DNA from: Longispora sp047121295
Lineage (GTDB): Bacteria > Actinomycetota > Actinomycetes > Mycobacteriales > Micromonosporaceae
DNA length: 64,000 nt
Assembly: GCF_047121295.1 (NCBI RefSeq)
Contig: NZ_CP139447.1
Location: forward strand, 4,030,001 to 4,094,000
Direction: 5' to 3'
Shown here: piece after piece, positions 7,985 to 16,672 of the stretch
Layout of the letters: each line of letters begins with the position of its first letter
How positions within the stretch are numbered: position 1 is the first letter of the stretch
The notes under the pieces: generated by a model
Told to the model about the DNA's origin: nothing
The model's database searches: none
Seen by the model: the letters and a program-made list of their open reading frames with translations, nothing else
Program-made: the position numbers and the translations under genes

Positions 7985-9661
7985 TCAGCGGCGCAGGTTC
8001 TCCTCGGTCAGCTCGAACCAGCACAACCGCCCGAACTCCGGCGAGACCGTGCCGGTGGGGCGGGCGGGCTCCGGTTCCGGCAGGCTGTCGAACAGTCCGC
8101 GCGCGAAGTCCAGGTAGCCCGGCAGGTCCTCTTCGGAGGTCTTCGCGTGCCGGTGTGGGTACCGCAGCGCGCCGTCCGTCCCGTAGTGCAGGTCGGTGAG
8201 CCGCAGCGGGGGTTCGCCGCTCGTGGCCCGGTGCCGCCACCGCCCGGTGTCGGGGTCGAAGCTGTACGCGGGCAACAGCTTCCAGCCGTGCCGGGCCACG
8301 AGGGTCACCGCCTCGACGAGGTAGTCGAACACCGTCTCGGACAGGAAGTAGTTGAAGCCGATCCGGATCCAGCCGGGCTTGATCCCCTCGTGCCCGGCGA
8401 AGACCTGCCGCTGGAGGAGCCGGTCCTGGCGCCGGTCGATGCCGAGCAGGCGGTGGCCGTACGGTCCGGCGCACGCGCACCCGCCCCGGGTCTGGATCCC
8501 GAACAGGTCGTTGAGGACGGCGACCCCGAAGTTGTGGTGCAGGTACCGGCCGCCGGGCCTGTGCAGCCGGAAGGACACGATCGACAGCCGCTCGGCGTCG
8601 ATGTTGCCGAGCAGTTCGAGGTTGGGTTCCGCCCGCCACGCCGCGATCGCCCGGCCGATGAAGGCGTTCTCGCGTTCCCTGATCAGGGGGACGCCGACGG
8701 CCTGTTTGAGGCCGAAGACCAGGCCGGCGCGGATCGACTCCACGATCGCCGGGGTGCCGCCCTCCTCCCGGTGCACCGGGTCGGCCAGGTAGTGGTGTCC
8801 GTGGTCGGTCACGTAGTCGACCGTGCCGCCGCCCGGCACCGACGGCACCCGGTTGGCGAGCAGCTCGCGGCGGACGGCCAGTACGCCGGGGGTGCCGGGT
8901 CCGCCGGGGAACTTGTGCGGGCTGAGGAAGACCGCGTCCTTGTACGAGCCGCCGGGCCCGTTCATCTCGATCTCGGCGTACGGGCCGGCGGCGGCGAAGT
9001 CCCAGAACGACAGCGCGCCGTACTCGTGCAGCAGGTCCGCCACCGCCTCGGTGTCGGTGAGGATGCCGGTGACGTTCGAGGCCGCGGAGAACGACCCGAT
9101 GAGCATCGGCCGGTCCCGGTGCGCGGCCAGTTCCCGCTTCAGGTCAGTGAGGCTGACGTGCCCGCTGGCGTCCTCGGGGATCGGCACGACCTCGGCGATC
9201 GACTCCCGCCACGGCAGCTCGTTGGAGTGGTGCTCGTACGGGCCGATGAACACCACGGGCCGCAGCTGGCGGTGCACGGTCCGGGCGAGGTGGAACCGGT
9301 CGTCGAGGACCGAGGGCAGCCGCAGCCCGAGAATGGTGATCAGCTTGTCGATCGCCCCGGTCGTCCCGGAGCCGGCGAAGATCACGGCGGTGTGCTCGTC
9401 CCCGCCGATCGCGCGCGCGATGAGCTGGCGGGCGTCCTCGCGGAACCGGGTGGTCTGCAGGCCGGTACCCGAGGATTCGGTGTGGGTGTTGCCGTAGTAC
9501 GGCAGGACCTCGCGGCGGATGAAGTCCTCGATGAAGCTCAGCGCGCGCCCGGAGGCGGTGTAGTCCGCGTAGGTGATCCGCCGTGGGCCGTATGGCCCCC
9601 GGATCACCTCGTCGTCACCGATCACCGACTCGCGGATCCTGGTCAGGAGCGGATTTTCCAT
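7985..9661 (-). CDS. class V aminotransferase-fold (cysteine desulfurase-like) enzyme
   Basis: 558 residues, a PLP enzyme of the aminotransferase class V/NifS superfamily. The PLP lysine is in FLSPHKFPGGPGTPG, the cofactor-contacting region is FDFAAAGPY-like (WDFAAAGPYAEIEM), and GGCACAGPYG holds the cysteine position used by desulfurases. It is longer than IscS or SufS (about 400), with a C-terminal extension of about 120 residues that is not recognised. Longer members of this clade exist in actinobacteria with undefined substrates. No Fe-S or molybdopterin gene is adjacent, so a housekeeping role is not supported. Confidence 0.85.
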   Translation of the reverse strand: MENPLLTRIRESVIGDDEVIRGPYGPRRITYADYTASGRALSFIEDFIRREVLPYYGNTHTESSGTGLQTTRFREDARQLIARAIGGDEHTAVIFAGSGTTGAIDKLITILGLRLPSVLDDRFHLARTVHRQLRPVVFIGPYEHHSNELPWRESIAEVVPIPEDASGHVSLTDLKRELAAHRDRPMLIGSFSAASNVTGILTDTEAVADLLHEYGALSFWDFAAAGPYAEIEMNGPGGSYKDAVFLSPHKFPGGPGTPGVLAVRRELLANRVPSVPGGGTVDYVTDHGHHYLADPVHREEGGTPAIVESIRAGLVFGLKQAVGVPLIRERENAFIGRAIAAWRAEPNLELLGNIDAERLSIVSFRLHRPGGRYLHHNFGVAVLNDLFGIQTRGGCACAGPYGHRLLGIDRRQDRLLQRQVFAGHEGIKPGWIRIGFNYFLSETVFDYLVEAVTLVARHGWKLLPAYSFDPDTGRWRHRATSGEPPLRLTDLHYGTDGALRYPHRHAKTSEEDLPGYLDFARGLFDSLPEPEPARPTGTVSPEFGRLCWFELTEENLRR

Positions 9662-9847
9662 GGTGCCCCCGATGTGCCGAATTCATCCTGATTCTAGGCC
9701 GGGGCACGGCCGGGCCGAGGGCACTCGGTCGGCGGCAATCACGATCCGAACCTTCTCCGGGTACCGCAGCGCGCGGCCCGGCCGCCGCCCCGTCGGCCAG
9801 CGTCCGGTCAGAACCGGCGATGCGGTCCGGGGCGACCCGCGTCCCGG

Positions 9848-10336
9848 TCAGGGCCGGGCCGGCGCGGCGCGGAGCCGTTCCATCTGGGTCCGGCTGAGCT
9901 GCTGGGCCCGGCGCATGTGCCGGATGAGCACCTCCAGCTCCGCGTCGCTGAGGTCGGCGAACATGGCCTGCCAGCCGGGTCGCAGGTCGTCCCACACGGC
10001 CCGCACCCGGGCCATCCTGGCGGGGACGGCGACGACGAGTACCCGTCGGCGGTCGCGTTCGTCGGGTTGGCGGGTGACGTAGCCGCCGCGTTCGAGCCGG
10101 TCGACGAGCCGGGTGGCCGAGCCGGTGGTCAGGCCCGTCACCTCGGCGATCCGCTTCACGGTGAGCGGTTCCGGCGCGGCCGTGATCAGGCTGATCGCCT
10201 GCACGTCGGTGGGGTGCAGACCCAGATGGTCCGCGACCGCCTGGTTGAACAGCACATAGGAGGCCAGGTAGCTGCGGGACTCCCCCGCGAGCTCGGCCTC
10301 CAGTTGGGCGCGCCGGTCCTGTGTCACCTGGATCAC
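9848..10336 (-). CDS. MarR family transcriptional regulator
   Basis: 162 residues. The winged helix is clear: LTVKRIAEVTGLTTGSATRL as helix-turn-helix, then VDRLERGGYVTRQPDERDRR as the wing with the usual D-R-D/E-R-R motif. It is divergent from the NmrA-like gene, and the shared 98-base gap contains two matching palindromes, so it most likely represses itself and its neighbour and is released by a small ligand or oxidant. Family call firm, ligand unknown. Confidence 0.93.
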   Translation of the reverse strand: MIQVTQDRRAQLEAELAGESRSYLASYVLFNQAVADHLGLHPTDVQAISLITAAPEPLTVKRIAEVTGLTTGSATRLVDRLERGGYVTRQPDERDRRRVLVVAVPARMARVRAVWDDLRPGWQAMFADLSDAELEVLIRHMRRAQQLSRTQMERLRAAPARP

Positions 10337-10345
10337 ACTCCCCAG

Positions 10346-10414
10346 ATAGCTGCGCGACGCAGCGATCTTCTGCTAGGTTAGCTGCATGACGCAGTTAATG
10401 CGTCGCACAGCATT
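10346..10414. promoter_or_regulatory. MarR-type operator pair in the divergent promoter
   Basis: Two copies of TAGCTGCNNGACGCAG lie in this gap. The first is a perfect inverted repeat (GCTGCG-CGA-CGCAGC, 10348-10362); the second (10381-10395) has one changed base per arm. Their centres are 33 bases apart, about three helical turns. A third inverted repeat, AATGC-N8-GCATT, sits at 10397-10414. The arrangement fits two dimers binding one face of the DNA. Confidence 0.65.
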
Positions 10415-10434
10415 CTACCCCCGCAGGAGCCGTC

Positions 10435-11316
10435 ATGTCCCTCACCATCGCCGTCACCGGCGCCACCGGCGCCCAGGGCGGCGCCACCGCCCGCGCCCTC
10501 CTCGCCCAGGGCCACCAGGTCCGCGCCCTCACCCGCGACGTGCACTCCCCCGCGGCCACCGCGTTGGCCGGCCTCGGCGCGCGGCTGCACGCCGCCGACT
10601 TCGACGACCGCGCCTCCCTCGACGCCGCGCTCGCCGGGGCCGACGGGCTGTTCGCGGTGACCACCCCGTTCGGCACCGACGTCGACACCGAGGTCAGGCA
10701 GGGCCGCACCCTGATCGACGCCGCCGCCGCCAAGGTCGGCCACGTCGTGTTCACCTCCGCCGCGCACGCCGACCGCAAGACCCACATCCCGCACTACGAG
10801 AGCAAGATCCTCATCGAGCGGCACCTGATCGACGCCGGCGTGCCGTGGACGATCCTCGGTCCGGCCGCCTTCATGGACAACTTCGCCACCGGCTGGTCGC
10901 TCGACAGCCTCCGGGACGGCACGTTCGCCTGGCCGATGCCGGCCGGCACGCCCCTCACCCTGATCCCGGCCGTGGACATCGGCGCGTTCGCCGCCCTCGC
11001 CCTCACCCGCCGCGCCGACTTCGCCGGCGAGCGCATCGACATCGCCTCCGACGAGCGCACCGCCGCCGGGCAGGCCGCCGACCTCACCGCCGCCATCGGC
11101 CGGACCATCACCCACCACGAGGTGCCCCTCGACTACGTCCGGCGGCACTCAGGCGACCTGGCGGCGATGTTCGAGTACTTCCAGACCACCGGCCTCGACG
11201 TCGACGTCGCCGGACTGCGCCGCGACTTCCCCGAGATCGGCTGGCACACGTTCGCCGACTGGGCCTCGGCCCAGAACTGGCCCGCGCTGCTCGGCGCACC
11301 GGCGGACCGGCACTGA
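10435..11316 (+). CDS. NmrA-like NAD(P)-binding SDR protein
   Basis: 293 residues. The N-terminus IAVTGATGAQGGATARALL is the NAD(P)-binding GxxGxxG motif of the atypical short-chain dehydrogenases, and PAAFMDNF is typical of the NmrA/HSCARG and quinone reductase 2-like group. The catalytic tyrosine is replaced or shifted (IPHYESK gives a Y-x-x-K), so either a reductase or a redox-sensing role is possible. The GCAGGAG site at 10422-10428 supports this start. Regulated by the divergent MarR gene judging from shared operators. Confidence 0.85.
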   Translation: MSLTIAVTGATGAQGGATARALLAQGHQVRALTRDVHSPAATALAGLGARLHAADFDDRASLDAALAGADGLFAVTTPFGTDVDTEVRQGRTLIDAAAAKVGHVVFTSAAHADRKTHIPHYESKILIERHLIDAGVPWTILGPAAFMDNFATGWSLDSLRDGTFAWPMPAGTPLTLIPAVDIGAFAALALTRRADFAGERIDIASDERTAAGQAADLTAAIGRTITHHEVPLDYVRRHSGDLAAMFEYFQTTGLDVDVAGLRRDFPEIGWHTFADWASAQNWPALLGAPADRH

Positions 11317-11529
11317 CACCTCTCGACACAAAGCCCCAACACCATCGACGGGTACCGCGAGCCCGCCGGCCACCGGCCCGACAGTCCGCCGCCGTCACGG
11401 GTCGGCGCCGCCCGCAAGCGTGGCCGCCCGCGCCGCCGACGCCCTCCACTGTGGCCGGTGTCGGGGCCGGCGATCCGACGCGTACTGTCACGGGATACCA
11501 CCCAGTTGATCATCGCGGGAGGCGACCCG

Positions 11530-12789
11530 ATGAGCGGAACCGAGCGGCACCCGGGCCTGCACCGACGCCGGGGACCGGCACGGGCGTGGTGGATCGGGTC
11601 GGGCTGCGCCGGCACGGCGGTGGTGCTCGCGGCGGCCGTGCTGTTCGCGACGTCGGGATCCACGCCACGCGACACCGCCGCACGCCCCTCCGGCCCGATT
11701 TCATCCCCGCCCGCGCCGACGGCGAGCGCCGCATCGCCGCCATCGGCGCCCGCCACACCGTCCGCGTCCGCGCCGGCCGGTGCCACCGCGCTGGGCGCAC
11801 GGCCGAACGACGGTTCGGGCTACTGGCCGGACTTCTCCAACACCGGTTACCAGCGCACCCCGGCCAACGCCGGCGGCCTGGGCAAGGGCGGCTATCCGGG
11901 CCGGCTCACCGACCACACGACCGGGATGAGCGCGACCAGGCCGCTGCGGGTGGAGTACCCGGACAACAGCGTCATCGCCTTCCAGCGCTTCCTGTCGCTG
12001 AAGGTCTCGATCTACGGCGACAACCTCACCTTCGTGGGCTGCCTGTTCGAGGGGGCCGACCCCAACGACAACCTGGTGCAGATCTACAGCGAGCACACCA
12101 TCACCTTCCGGTACTCCACGTTCAAGCCCAGCGCGTACGCCACCCCGCCCGGCAACGACGGCACGGTGTCCTCGGCGCACGCCCCGCCCGGTACCCCCTT
12201 CGACAGGTCCTGGCAGTTGGTGACCACCATGAAGGAGGCCGTCGCCGTCATGGACCACAACGACATCTGGGGCAACGCCGGGCTGGAGATGGTGACCGGG
12301 TTCGCCGGGCGGCCGTCGCGGTGGACCAACAACTACATCCACGACCTGGCCGACACGGCCCGCGACGTGTACCACCACGACGGCATCGGCCCGCAGAGCG
12401 AGGGCGACGGCGGCCCGATGGTGATCGACCACAACACGATCGCCTCGCTGGGCAACACCAACGGCCTGGCCCTGCAGGGCGACGGCGTCTACGACGGGAT
12501 CGCCTTCACCAACAACTACGTCTCCGGTTGGGGCTACGCGCTCAGCATCGGCGTCAAGGACAACGCCACCAACATCACCGTGACCGGCAACGTGTTCTCC
12601 GCCGAGCTGAGCCAGCTCTACGGCTTCCTGTACGGCGGCGTCTGGGGCGGCCGGGCACGCGGGTCCACCTGGCGTGACAACCGGCTCCAGGTGCGGGCGG
12701 GCGACGGCAACAAGCGCCACACCCCGGCGGACAACGGCCGGTTCCTGTGGCCGTCCGGCGACGCGCGCGCGTCGGACTACACCGGCTGA
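11530..12789 (+). CDS. membrane-anchored right-handed beta-helix protein
   Basis: 419 residues from ATG with GGGAGGCG seven bases upstream. An N-terminal arginine-rich tail precedes one hydrophobic helix (about residues 22-42), then a Pro/Ala/Ser linker, then a globular domain with parallel beta-helix rungs: VIAFQRFLSLKVSIYGDNL, ITFRYSTFK, AVMDHNDIWGNAG, SRWTNNYIHD, MVIDHNTIAS, IAFTNNYVSG, ITVTGNVFS. This fold is shared by pectate lyases and other polysaccharide-acting proteins. No clear lyase catalytic triad was identified, so binding versus cleavage is open. The domain faces outside. Confidence 0.8.
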   Translation: MSGTERHPGLHRRRGPARAWWIGSGCAGTAVVLAAAVLFATSGSTPRDTAARPSGPISSPPAPTASAASPPSAPATPSASAPAGATALGARPNDGSGYWPDFSNTGYQRTPANAGGLGKGGYPGRLTDHTTGMSATRPLRVEYPDNSVIAFQRFLSLKVSIYGDNLTFVGCLFEGADPNDNLVQIYSEHTITFRYSTFKPSAYATPPGNDGTVSSAHAPPGTPFDRSWQLVTTMKEAVAVMDHNDIWGNAGLEMVTGFAGRPSRWTNNYIHDLADTARDVYHHDGIGPQSEGDGGPMVIDHNTIASLGNTNGLALQGDGVYDGIAFTNNYVSGWGYALSIGVKDNATNITVTGNVFSAELSQLYGFLYGGVWGGRARGSTWRDNRLQVRAGDGNKRHTPADNGRFLWPSGDARASDYTG

Positions 12790-12802
12790 GGCGGCCGGGT
12801 GC

Positions 12803-12831
12803 TGTCGCGCCGGGTGGCTCCCGGCGCGACA
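12803..12831. terminator. bidirectional stem-loop between convergent genes
   Basis: A perfect 12-base stem (TGTCGCGCCGGG with its complement) and a TGGCT loop lie between the stop codons of the beta-helix gene and the mauE-like gene, serving both strands. Confidence 0.75.
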
Positions 12832-12835
12832 CCCT

Positions 12836-13699
12836 CTAGGCCACCGGTTCGGGCTCCGGTGCCGGCCAGCCGGCCTCGGCGACGGGATCGGCGACCGGGT
12901 CCAGGGCGAGCAGGATCCGGTCGCTGTCCTCGGCCACCAGCGCCATCCGCACCGCGCCGGGCGCGTACCGCAGCCGGGGCACCGCGAACACCGCCGTCGC
13001 GGGACTGCCCTCGTGCGATCCCGAGTAGCAGACCATCCGCCACTCGTCCTCGTCCCACCAGTCCGTGACGTCGGAGCGCAGCAGGGGTGCGGCCTGCCGG
13101 TACACCCCGCTGCGGTTCAGCTGCTCCACCGTGGAGCCGATCGGCACGTCGAAGGATCCGCTGGGCAGCGGGTGGGTGAGCCGGACCTTGAGCCGGCGCA
13201 GCGGCTCCAGCCAGTGCACGTCCAGCTCGGCGGACAGGACGAGCACCAGCGCGACCTCGCCGAGCAGGACGGCGGCGGAGGCCAGCGGTCGGCCGGCCAC
13301 CGTCGACCACGGGTCGCCGGTCGCGACCAGGGCCGCCAGCAGCAGGCTGCCGGCCCGGGCGAAGCTCCGCCAGCGCACCGGGACCCGCCGGGCGCTCAGG
13401 CAGCCGCACGAGGACTCGGGGGCTTTCCACCGCGCGTACCCGAGAAAGAGGAGGAAGCCGACCTGCGACGCGGCGGCGGCGGCGGTCTCGACGGGCAGGG
13501 CCGGCGGCGCGATCAACGCCAGGCCGAGCAGTGCCTCGGCGACACCCACCATCTTGTACGCCGCGACGGCGCGCTCGCCGACCAGCGGGACGAGCGCCGA
13601 GCGCCGGGCCGCGTCGGCGGCGTGCCGGCCGAACAGTTTCACCGTCGCCGCCCAGAGCAGGACCGCGCCGATCAGCAGGTGCTGCAAGCTCGCAATCAC
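12836..13699 (-). CDS. MauE/DoxX-like redox membrane protein
   Basis: 287 residues from GTG with GAAGGAGCG just upstream (a start 10 codons earlier lacks a site). The N-terminal half has four or five membrane helices and the cysteine pair SSCGCLSARR, as in MauE, which is needed for disulfide formation in the small subunit of methylamine dehydrogenase. The C-terminal half, after about residue 165, is a soluble region not recognised. The gene lies directly behind a Tat-signal protein and a 14-cysteine protein, so it most likely handles the disulfides of that neighbour. That role is inferred from family and context. Confidence 0.78.
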   Translation of the reverse strand: MIASLQHLLIGAVLLWAATVKLFGRHAADAARRSALVPLVGERAVAAYKMVGVAEALLGLALIAPPALPVETAAAAASQVGFLLFLGYARWKAPESSCGCLSARRVPVRWRSFARAGSLLLAALVATGDPWSTVAGRPLASAAVLLGEVALVLVLSAELDVHWLEPLRRLKVRLTHPLPSGSFDVPIGSTVEQLNRSGVYRQAAPLLRSDVTDWWDEDEWRMVCYSGSHEGSPATAVFAVPRLRYAPGAVRMALVAEDSDRILLALDPVADPVAEAGWPAPEPEPVA

Positions 13700-13713
13700 G
13701 TTCGCTCCTTCGG

Positions 13714-13773
13714 CCCGGACAGGCCGCACCGTCCGACCCCGGACCGCGCCGTGGTCCGGTGGGCCTGTCCGGG
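13714..13773 (-). terminator. intergenic hairpin inside the operon (attenuator or partial terminator)
   Basis: The arms CCCGGACAGGCC and GGCCTGTCCGGG (12 bases, perfect) bracket a second stem GGACC/GGTCC. The structure sits in the 79-base gap between the Tat protein and the mauE-like gene, so it could lower or condition expression of the last gene of the operon, or protect a processed 3' end. Confidence 0.6.
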
Positions 13774-13778
13774 CGGTG

Positions 13779-14375
13779 TCAGGCCGCCGCGTGGACGGTG
13801 GCGATCTCGATCTCGTTGGTGTCGGGGATCCAGGCGCCGAGGACCTGGACGTGCGCCCCGACCTTGAGCAGCGACAGGTCGGCGACGGCGGGCGTGCCGT
13901 TGTAGGCCGCCACCGAGGTGCCCGGGACCACGTGGCCGATGATCCGGCTGCCCCGGTGGTCCAGGTGCACCGTGTTCCGGGTGATCGCGGCGATGTGCAC
14001 CTGGAGGTTGACGATGTTCACCCAGACCGAGTCGGCGGCCAGGGTGCCGTCGGGCAGCCGGACGCCGCGCGCGTACAGCCCGTCGCCGACCCTGACCTGG
14101 TCGAGTGAGGCGGGCCGCAGCTTCCAGACGCTGGAGGCGCCGGTGACCCGGATCCGCCACAGCGTGCCGTCGGAGCCGGTGACGAGCAGCATCGTGTCGG
14201 AGACGCCGGTGACCCGACCCTCGGCGAAGTTGGGGTCGGGCGCGTCGGGGTCCAGCGCCGACGGCGCGGCGAACGCGGCCTCGGGGGCGAGCGAGCCGAG
14301 GGCGGTGGCCCCGACCAGGGCGGCGGCTCCGCCGAGCGCGGCGGCGCCGAGTACTCTGCGGCGGCTGAGGTCCAT
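13779..14375 (-). CDS. Tat-exported protein with OB-like (DUF5666-type) repeats
   Basis: 198 residues. MDLSRRRVLGAAALGGAAAL is a twin-arginine signal, with cleavage near AFA-A (about residue 36). The mature part holds two similar beta-barrel-like units with the pattern GRVTGVSDTMLLVTG...VRVGDGLYARGV and VHLDHRGSRIIGHV...LKVGAHVQVLG, as in DUF5666/OB-like proteins. Tat use means it folds before export. It follows the cysteine-rich gene by 10 bases, which indicates one operon. Function unknown; a chaperone or partner of the cysteine-rich protein is a guess from context. Confidence 0.75.
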   Translation of the reverse strand: MDLSRRRVLGAAALGGAAALVGATALGSLAPEAAFAAPSALDPDAPDPNFAEGRVTGVSDTMLLVTGSDGTLWRIRVTGASSVWKLRPASLDQVRVGDGLYARGVRLPDGTLAADSVWVNIVNLQVHIAAITRNTVHLDHRGSRIIGHVVPGTSVAAYNGTPAVADLSLLKVGAHVQVLGAWIPDTNEIEIATVHAAA

Positions 14376-14385
14376 GCCGGGCTCC

Positions 14386-14790
14386 TCAGGCCTCGACCAG
14401 GACGGGACGCAGCCCGCCGGACAGGCTGGCGATCGCGCTGAACGCGGCCGGGGTCAGGTCGATGATCCGGTTGGAGCCGCACACCGAGCCGCAGCAGGTG
14501 CGCTCTCCGCACCACTGGTCGGTCTGCGGGCCACAGTCGGCGATCCGGGTCGCGACCCGTTTCCCGTTGCACCGGTTGGTCGTGTAGTGGGTGAAGCCGC
14601 AGCCGCGCCGGGCCAGGGTCTCGCCGCACCGGTCTGGCCTGGTGATGGCCAGGCAGGCGTCGGAGGTGTTGGGCCAGGCGTGCTGGAGGGAGCCCGAGTT
14701 ACACGTGCCGCAGGCCCCGTGCCCGGTGGTCGCGCACGGGCCCCAGGAACTGCCGCAGCAGAACCATGACATTTCGCCATACAGTGCCAC
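14386..14790 (-). CDS. 14-cysteine protein with double-psi beta-barrel (RlpA/barwin-like) C-terminus
   Basis: 134 residues from GTG at 14790, preceded by AAGGAGAGG; an ATG 28 codons upstream has no such site. Fourteen cysteines (over 10 percent) include FCCGSSWGPC, GACGTC and RTCCGSVC. The C-terminal half reads RVATRIADCGP ... NRIIDLTPAAFSAIASL ... GLRPVLVEA. That is the order and spacing of conserved parts of RlpA/barwin/expansin-type double-psi barrels, including the aspartates in IADCGP and IDLT. No export signal is visible. With a MauE-like protein downstream, the cysteines are probably oxidised to disulfides. Enzyme activity (wall hydrolysis) is possible but unproven. Confidence 0.7.
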   Translation of the reverse strand: MALYGEMSWFCCGSSWGPCATTGHGACGTCNSGSLQHAWPNTSDACLAITRPDRCGETLARRGCGFTHYTTNRCNGKRVATRIADCGPQTDQWCGERTCCGSVCGSNRIIDLTPAAFSAIASLSGGLRPVLVEA

Positions 14791-14938
14791 AGGTACCTCT
14801 CCTTCGAGTGGGAGGGATTGCCGATGGCCATCGACGTTGATGCATATCATGGCGAAGGTTGGTCCGACGATCAAGGCGCCGGAGGTAAATTCCCGACCAA
14901 TGTGGTGCCGGCCGGGAGCGGGGCACGTCGGCCCGCCC

Positions 14939-16672
14939 TCAGCCGCCGTGCCAGGACCGCCACAGTGCCGCGTACGTGCCGCCGGCCGCCACGAGTTCGT
15001 CGTGGGTGCCGAGTTCGGTGACCCGCCCGAGCTCCATCACCGCGACCCGGTCGGCGTCGTGGGCGGTGTGCAGGCGGTGGGCGATCGCGATGACCGTACG
15101 GCCGTCCAGGACCGCCGCCAGGGAGCGTTCGGTGTCGCGCGCGGCGGTCGGGTCCAGCATCGAGGTCGCCTCGTCGAGGATCAGGGTGTGCGGGTCGGCC
15201 AGCACCAGCCGCGCCAACGCCAACTGCTGTGCCCGGGAGGCGTCCAGGGTCATCCCGCCGGCGCCCAGCATGGTGTCCAGCCCGTCGGGCAGGTCGCCGG
15301 CCCAGTCCGCGCCGACCGCCGCCAGCGCCCGCAGCATCCCCTCGTCGTCGGCCTCGGCCGCCGCCAACGCCATGTTGTCGCGCAGCGTCCCGAGGAACAC
15401 GTGGTGCTCCTGGGTGACCAGGGCGATCCGGCGGCGCAGCTCATCGGGCGGCAACTGCCCGACCGGGACCCCGCCGACGGTGACGCTGCCCTGCCCGGGC
15501 GTGTCGATGCCCGCCAGCAGCCGGCCCAGCGTGGACTTCCCGGCGCCCGAGGGGCCCACGATGGCCAGCCGCTCCCCGGGCCGTACCGACAGGGTCACGT
15601 CGTGCAGGACGTCGTGTCCCTCGTGGTAGGCGTAGGTCACGCCGGACACGTCGATGCGGTCCCCGTCGGGCTCGGCGCGCTGCCGTGGCGCCGCCGCCGG
15701 GATCCGTCCGACGCCCTCCAGCCGTGCCAGGGACGCCGCGCCGCTCTGCAGGGTCTCCATCCACTGCAGGATCCAGTCGACGGGTCCGCCCAGTCTCGTC
15801 AGGTACAGGGCGGCGGCCACCAGCGAACCCAGGCTCAGCCGGCCGTGCGACATCAGCACCGCCCCGACGACGAGGGTCACCGCCACCGGGATCGCGTGCG
15901 CGGCCTCGGCCACCGGGAACAACACCGACCGCAGTCCGAGGGTACGCACGCGCGCCGCGAACGCCGTGCCGATGCGCCGGTCCCCGGAGGCGACGCGTTC
16001 GTGGCGCATCCGCAGGACCTCCACGGTCCGCGCGCCCTCGGCGGTGGCGGCCAGTTCCTCGGACAGCCGGGTGGTCGCGGCGCCCTCGGCCAGGTACGCC
16101 TCCCGCGCACGGCGCAGGTACCAGCGCGCCACCACCCACAGCACGGGAGTGGCGACCAGCGCGCACGCGCCCAGGATCGGGTCGATGGCCACGACCGCGC
16201 CGACGATGAACACCACCTGCGTGACGCTGATGAAGATCTCGGGGGCCGCGTCCCGGGCGGAGGTGCCCAGGGCGGCGACGTCCACCGAGGCGCGGGTCAT
16301 CAGGTCGCCGGTGCCGGCGCGTTCGACCGTGGCGATCGGCAGGTCCAGCACCCGGTCCATGAACCGTTCCCGCAGCGCGGCCAGGGCGCGCTCGCCGAAC
16401 CGGAACCCGGCGTAGCGGGCGGCGCGGGTCAGCAGGATCTGGATGATCACCGCCGCGACGGCCGCACCGGCCAGCACGTCCACGGTCGACACGTCCGCGC
16501 CGTGCTGCACCCGGTCGATGATGCGGCCCACGATCCAGGGCCCGGCCAGTCCGGCGAGGGTGGCCGCGCAGTACAGGGCCAGGACCACGGTCATGGCGCG
16601 CCGGTCCGCGCGGATCAGCCCGAAGGTGGCCAGCCGGACCTCGCGCCGGCCGGCGATCGGCAGTTGCGTCAT
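14939..16672 (-). CDS. ABC exporter half, catalytic Walker motifs but broken signature
   Basis: 577 residues: six membrane helices (about 1-300) fused to a nucleotide-binding domain. Walker A is GPSGAGKST, the Q-loop VTQEHH, Walker B LILDEATSMLD with the catalytic glutamate, and the H-loop IAIAHRLH. The signature, normally LSGGQ, is LDASRAQQ. It overlaps its upstream partner by four bases (ATGA), so the two are coupled and must form a heterodimer. Such exporters carry peptides, lipids or drugs; the substrate here is unknown. The next gene downstream, 149 bases away on the same strand, is the cysteine-rich protein. Confidence 0.9.
   Translation of the reverse strand: MTQLPIAGRREVRLATFGLIRADRRAMTVVLALYCAATLAGLAGPWIVGRIIDRVQHGADVSTVDVLAGAAVAAVIIQILLTRAARYAGFRFGERALAALRERFMDRVLDLPIATVERAGTGDLMTRASVDVAALGTSARDAAPEIFISVTQVVFIVGAVVAIDPILGACALVATPVLWVVARWYLRRAREAYLAEGAATTRLSEELAATAEGARTVEVLRMRHERVASGDRRIGTAFAARVRTLGLRSVLFPVAEAAHAIPVAVTLVVGAVLMSHGRLSLGSLVAAALYLTRLGGPVDWILQWMETLQSGAASLARLEGVGRIPAAAPRQRAEPDGDRIDVSGVTYAYHEGHDVLHDVTLSVRPGERLAIVGPSGAGKSTLGRLLAGIDTPGQGSVTVGGVPVGQLPPDELRRRIALVTQEHHVFLGTLRDNMALAAAEADDEGMLRALAAVGADWAGDLPDGLDTMLGAGGMTLDASRAQQLALARLVLADPHTLILDEATSMLDPTAARDTERSLAAVLDGRTVIAIAHRLHTAHDADRVAVMELGRVTELGTHDELVAAGGTYAALWRSWHGG

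Noticed and set aside
7850..9691. 613-residue plus-strand frame over the cysteine-desulfurase-like gene
   Set aside because: Antisense of a clear PLP enzyme; composition is Val/Gly/Arg noise.
12836..14790. Methylamine dehydrogenase operon
   Set aside because: The MauE-like protein is present, but the cysteine-rich protein lacks the tryptophylquinone subunit signature and no large subunit or MauD/G exists here.
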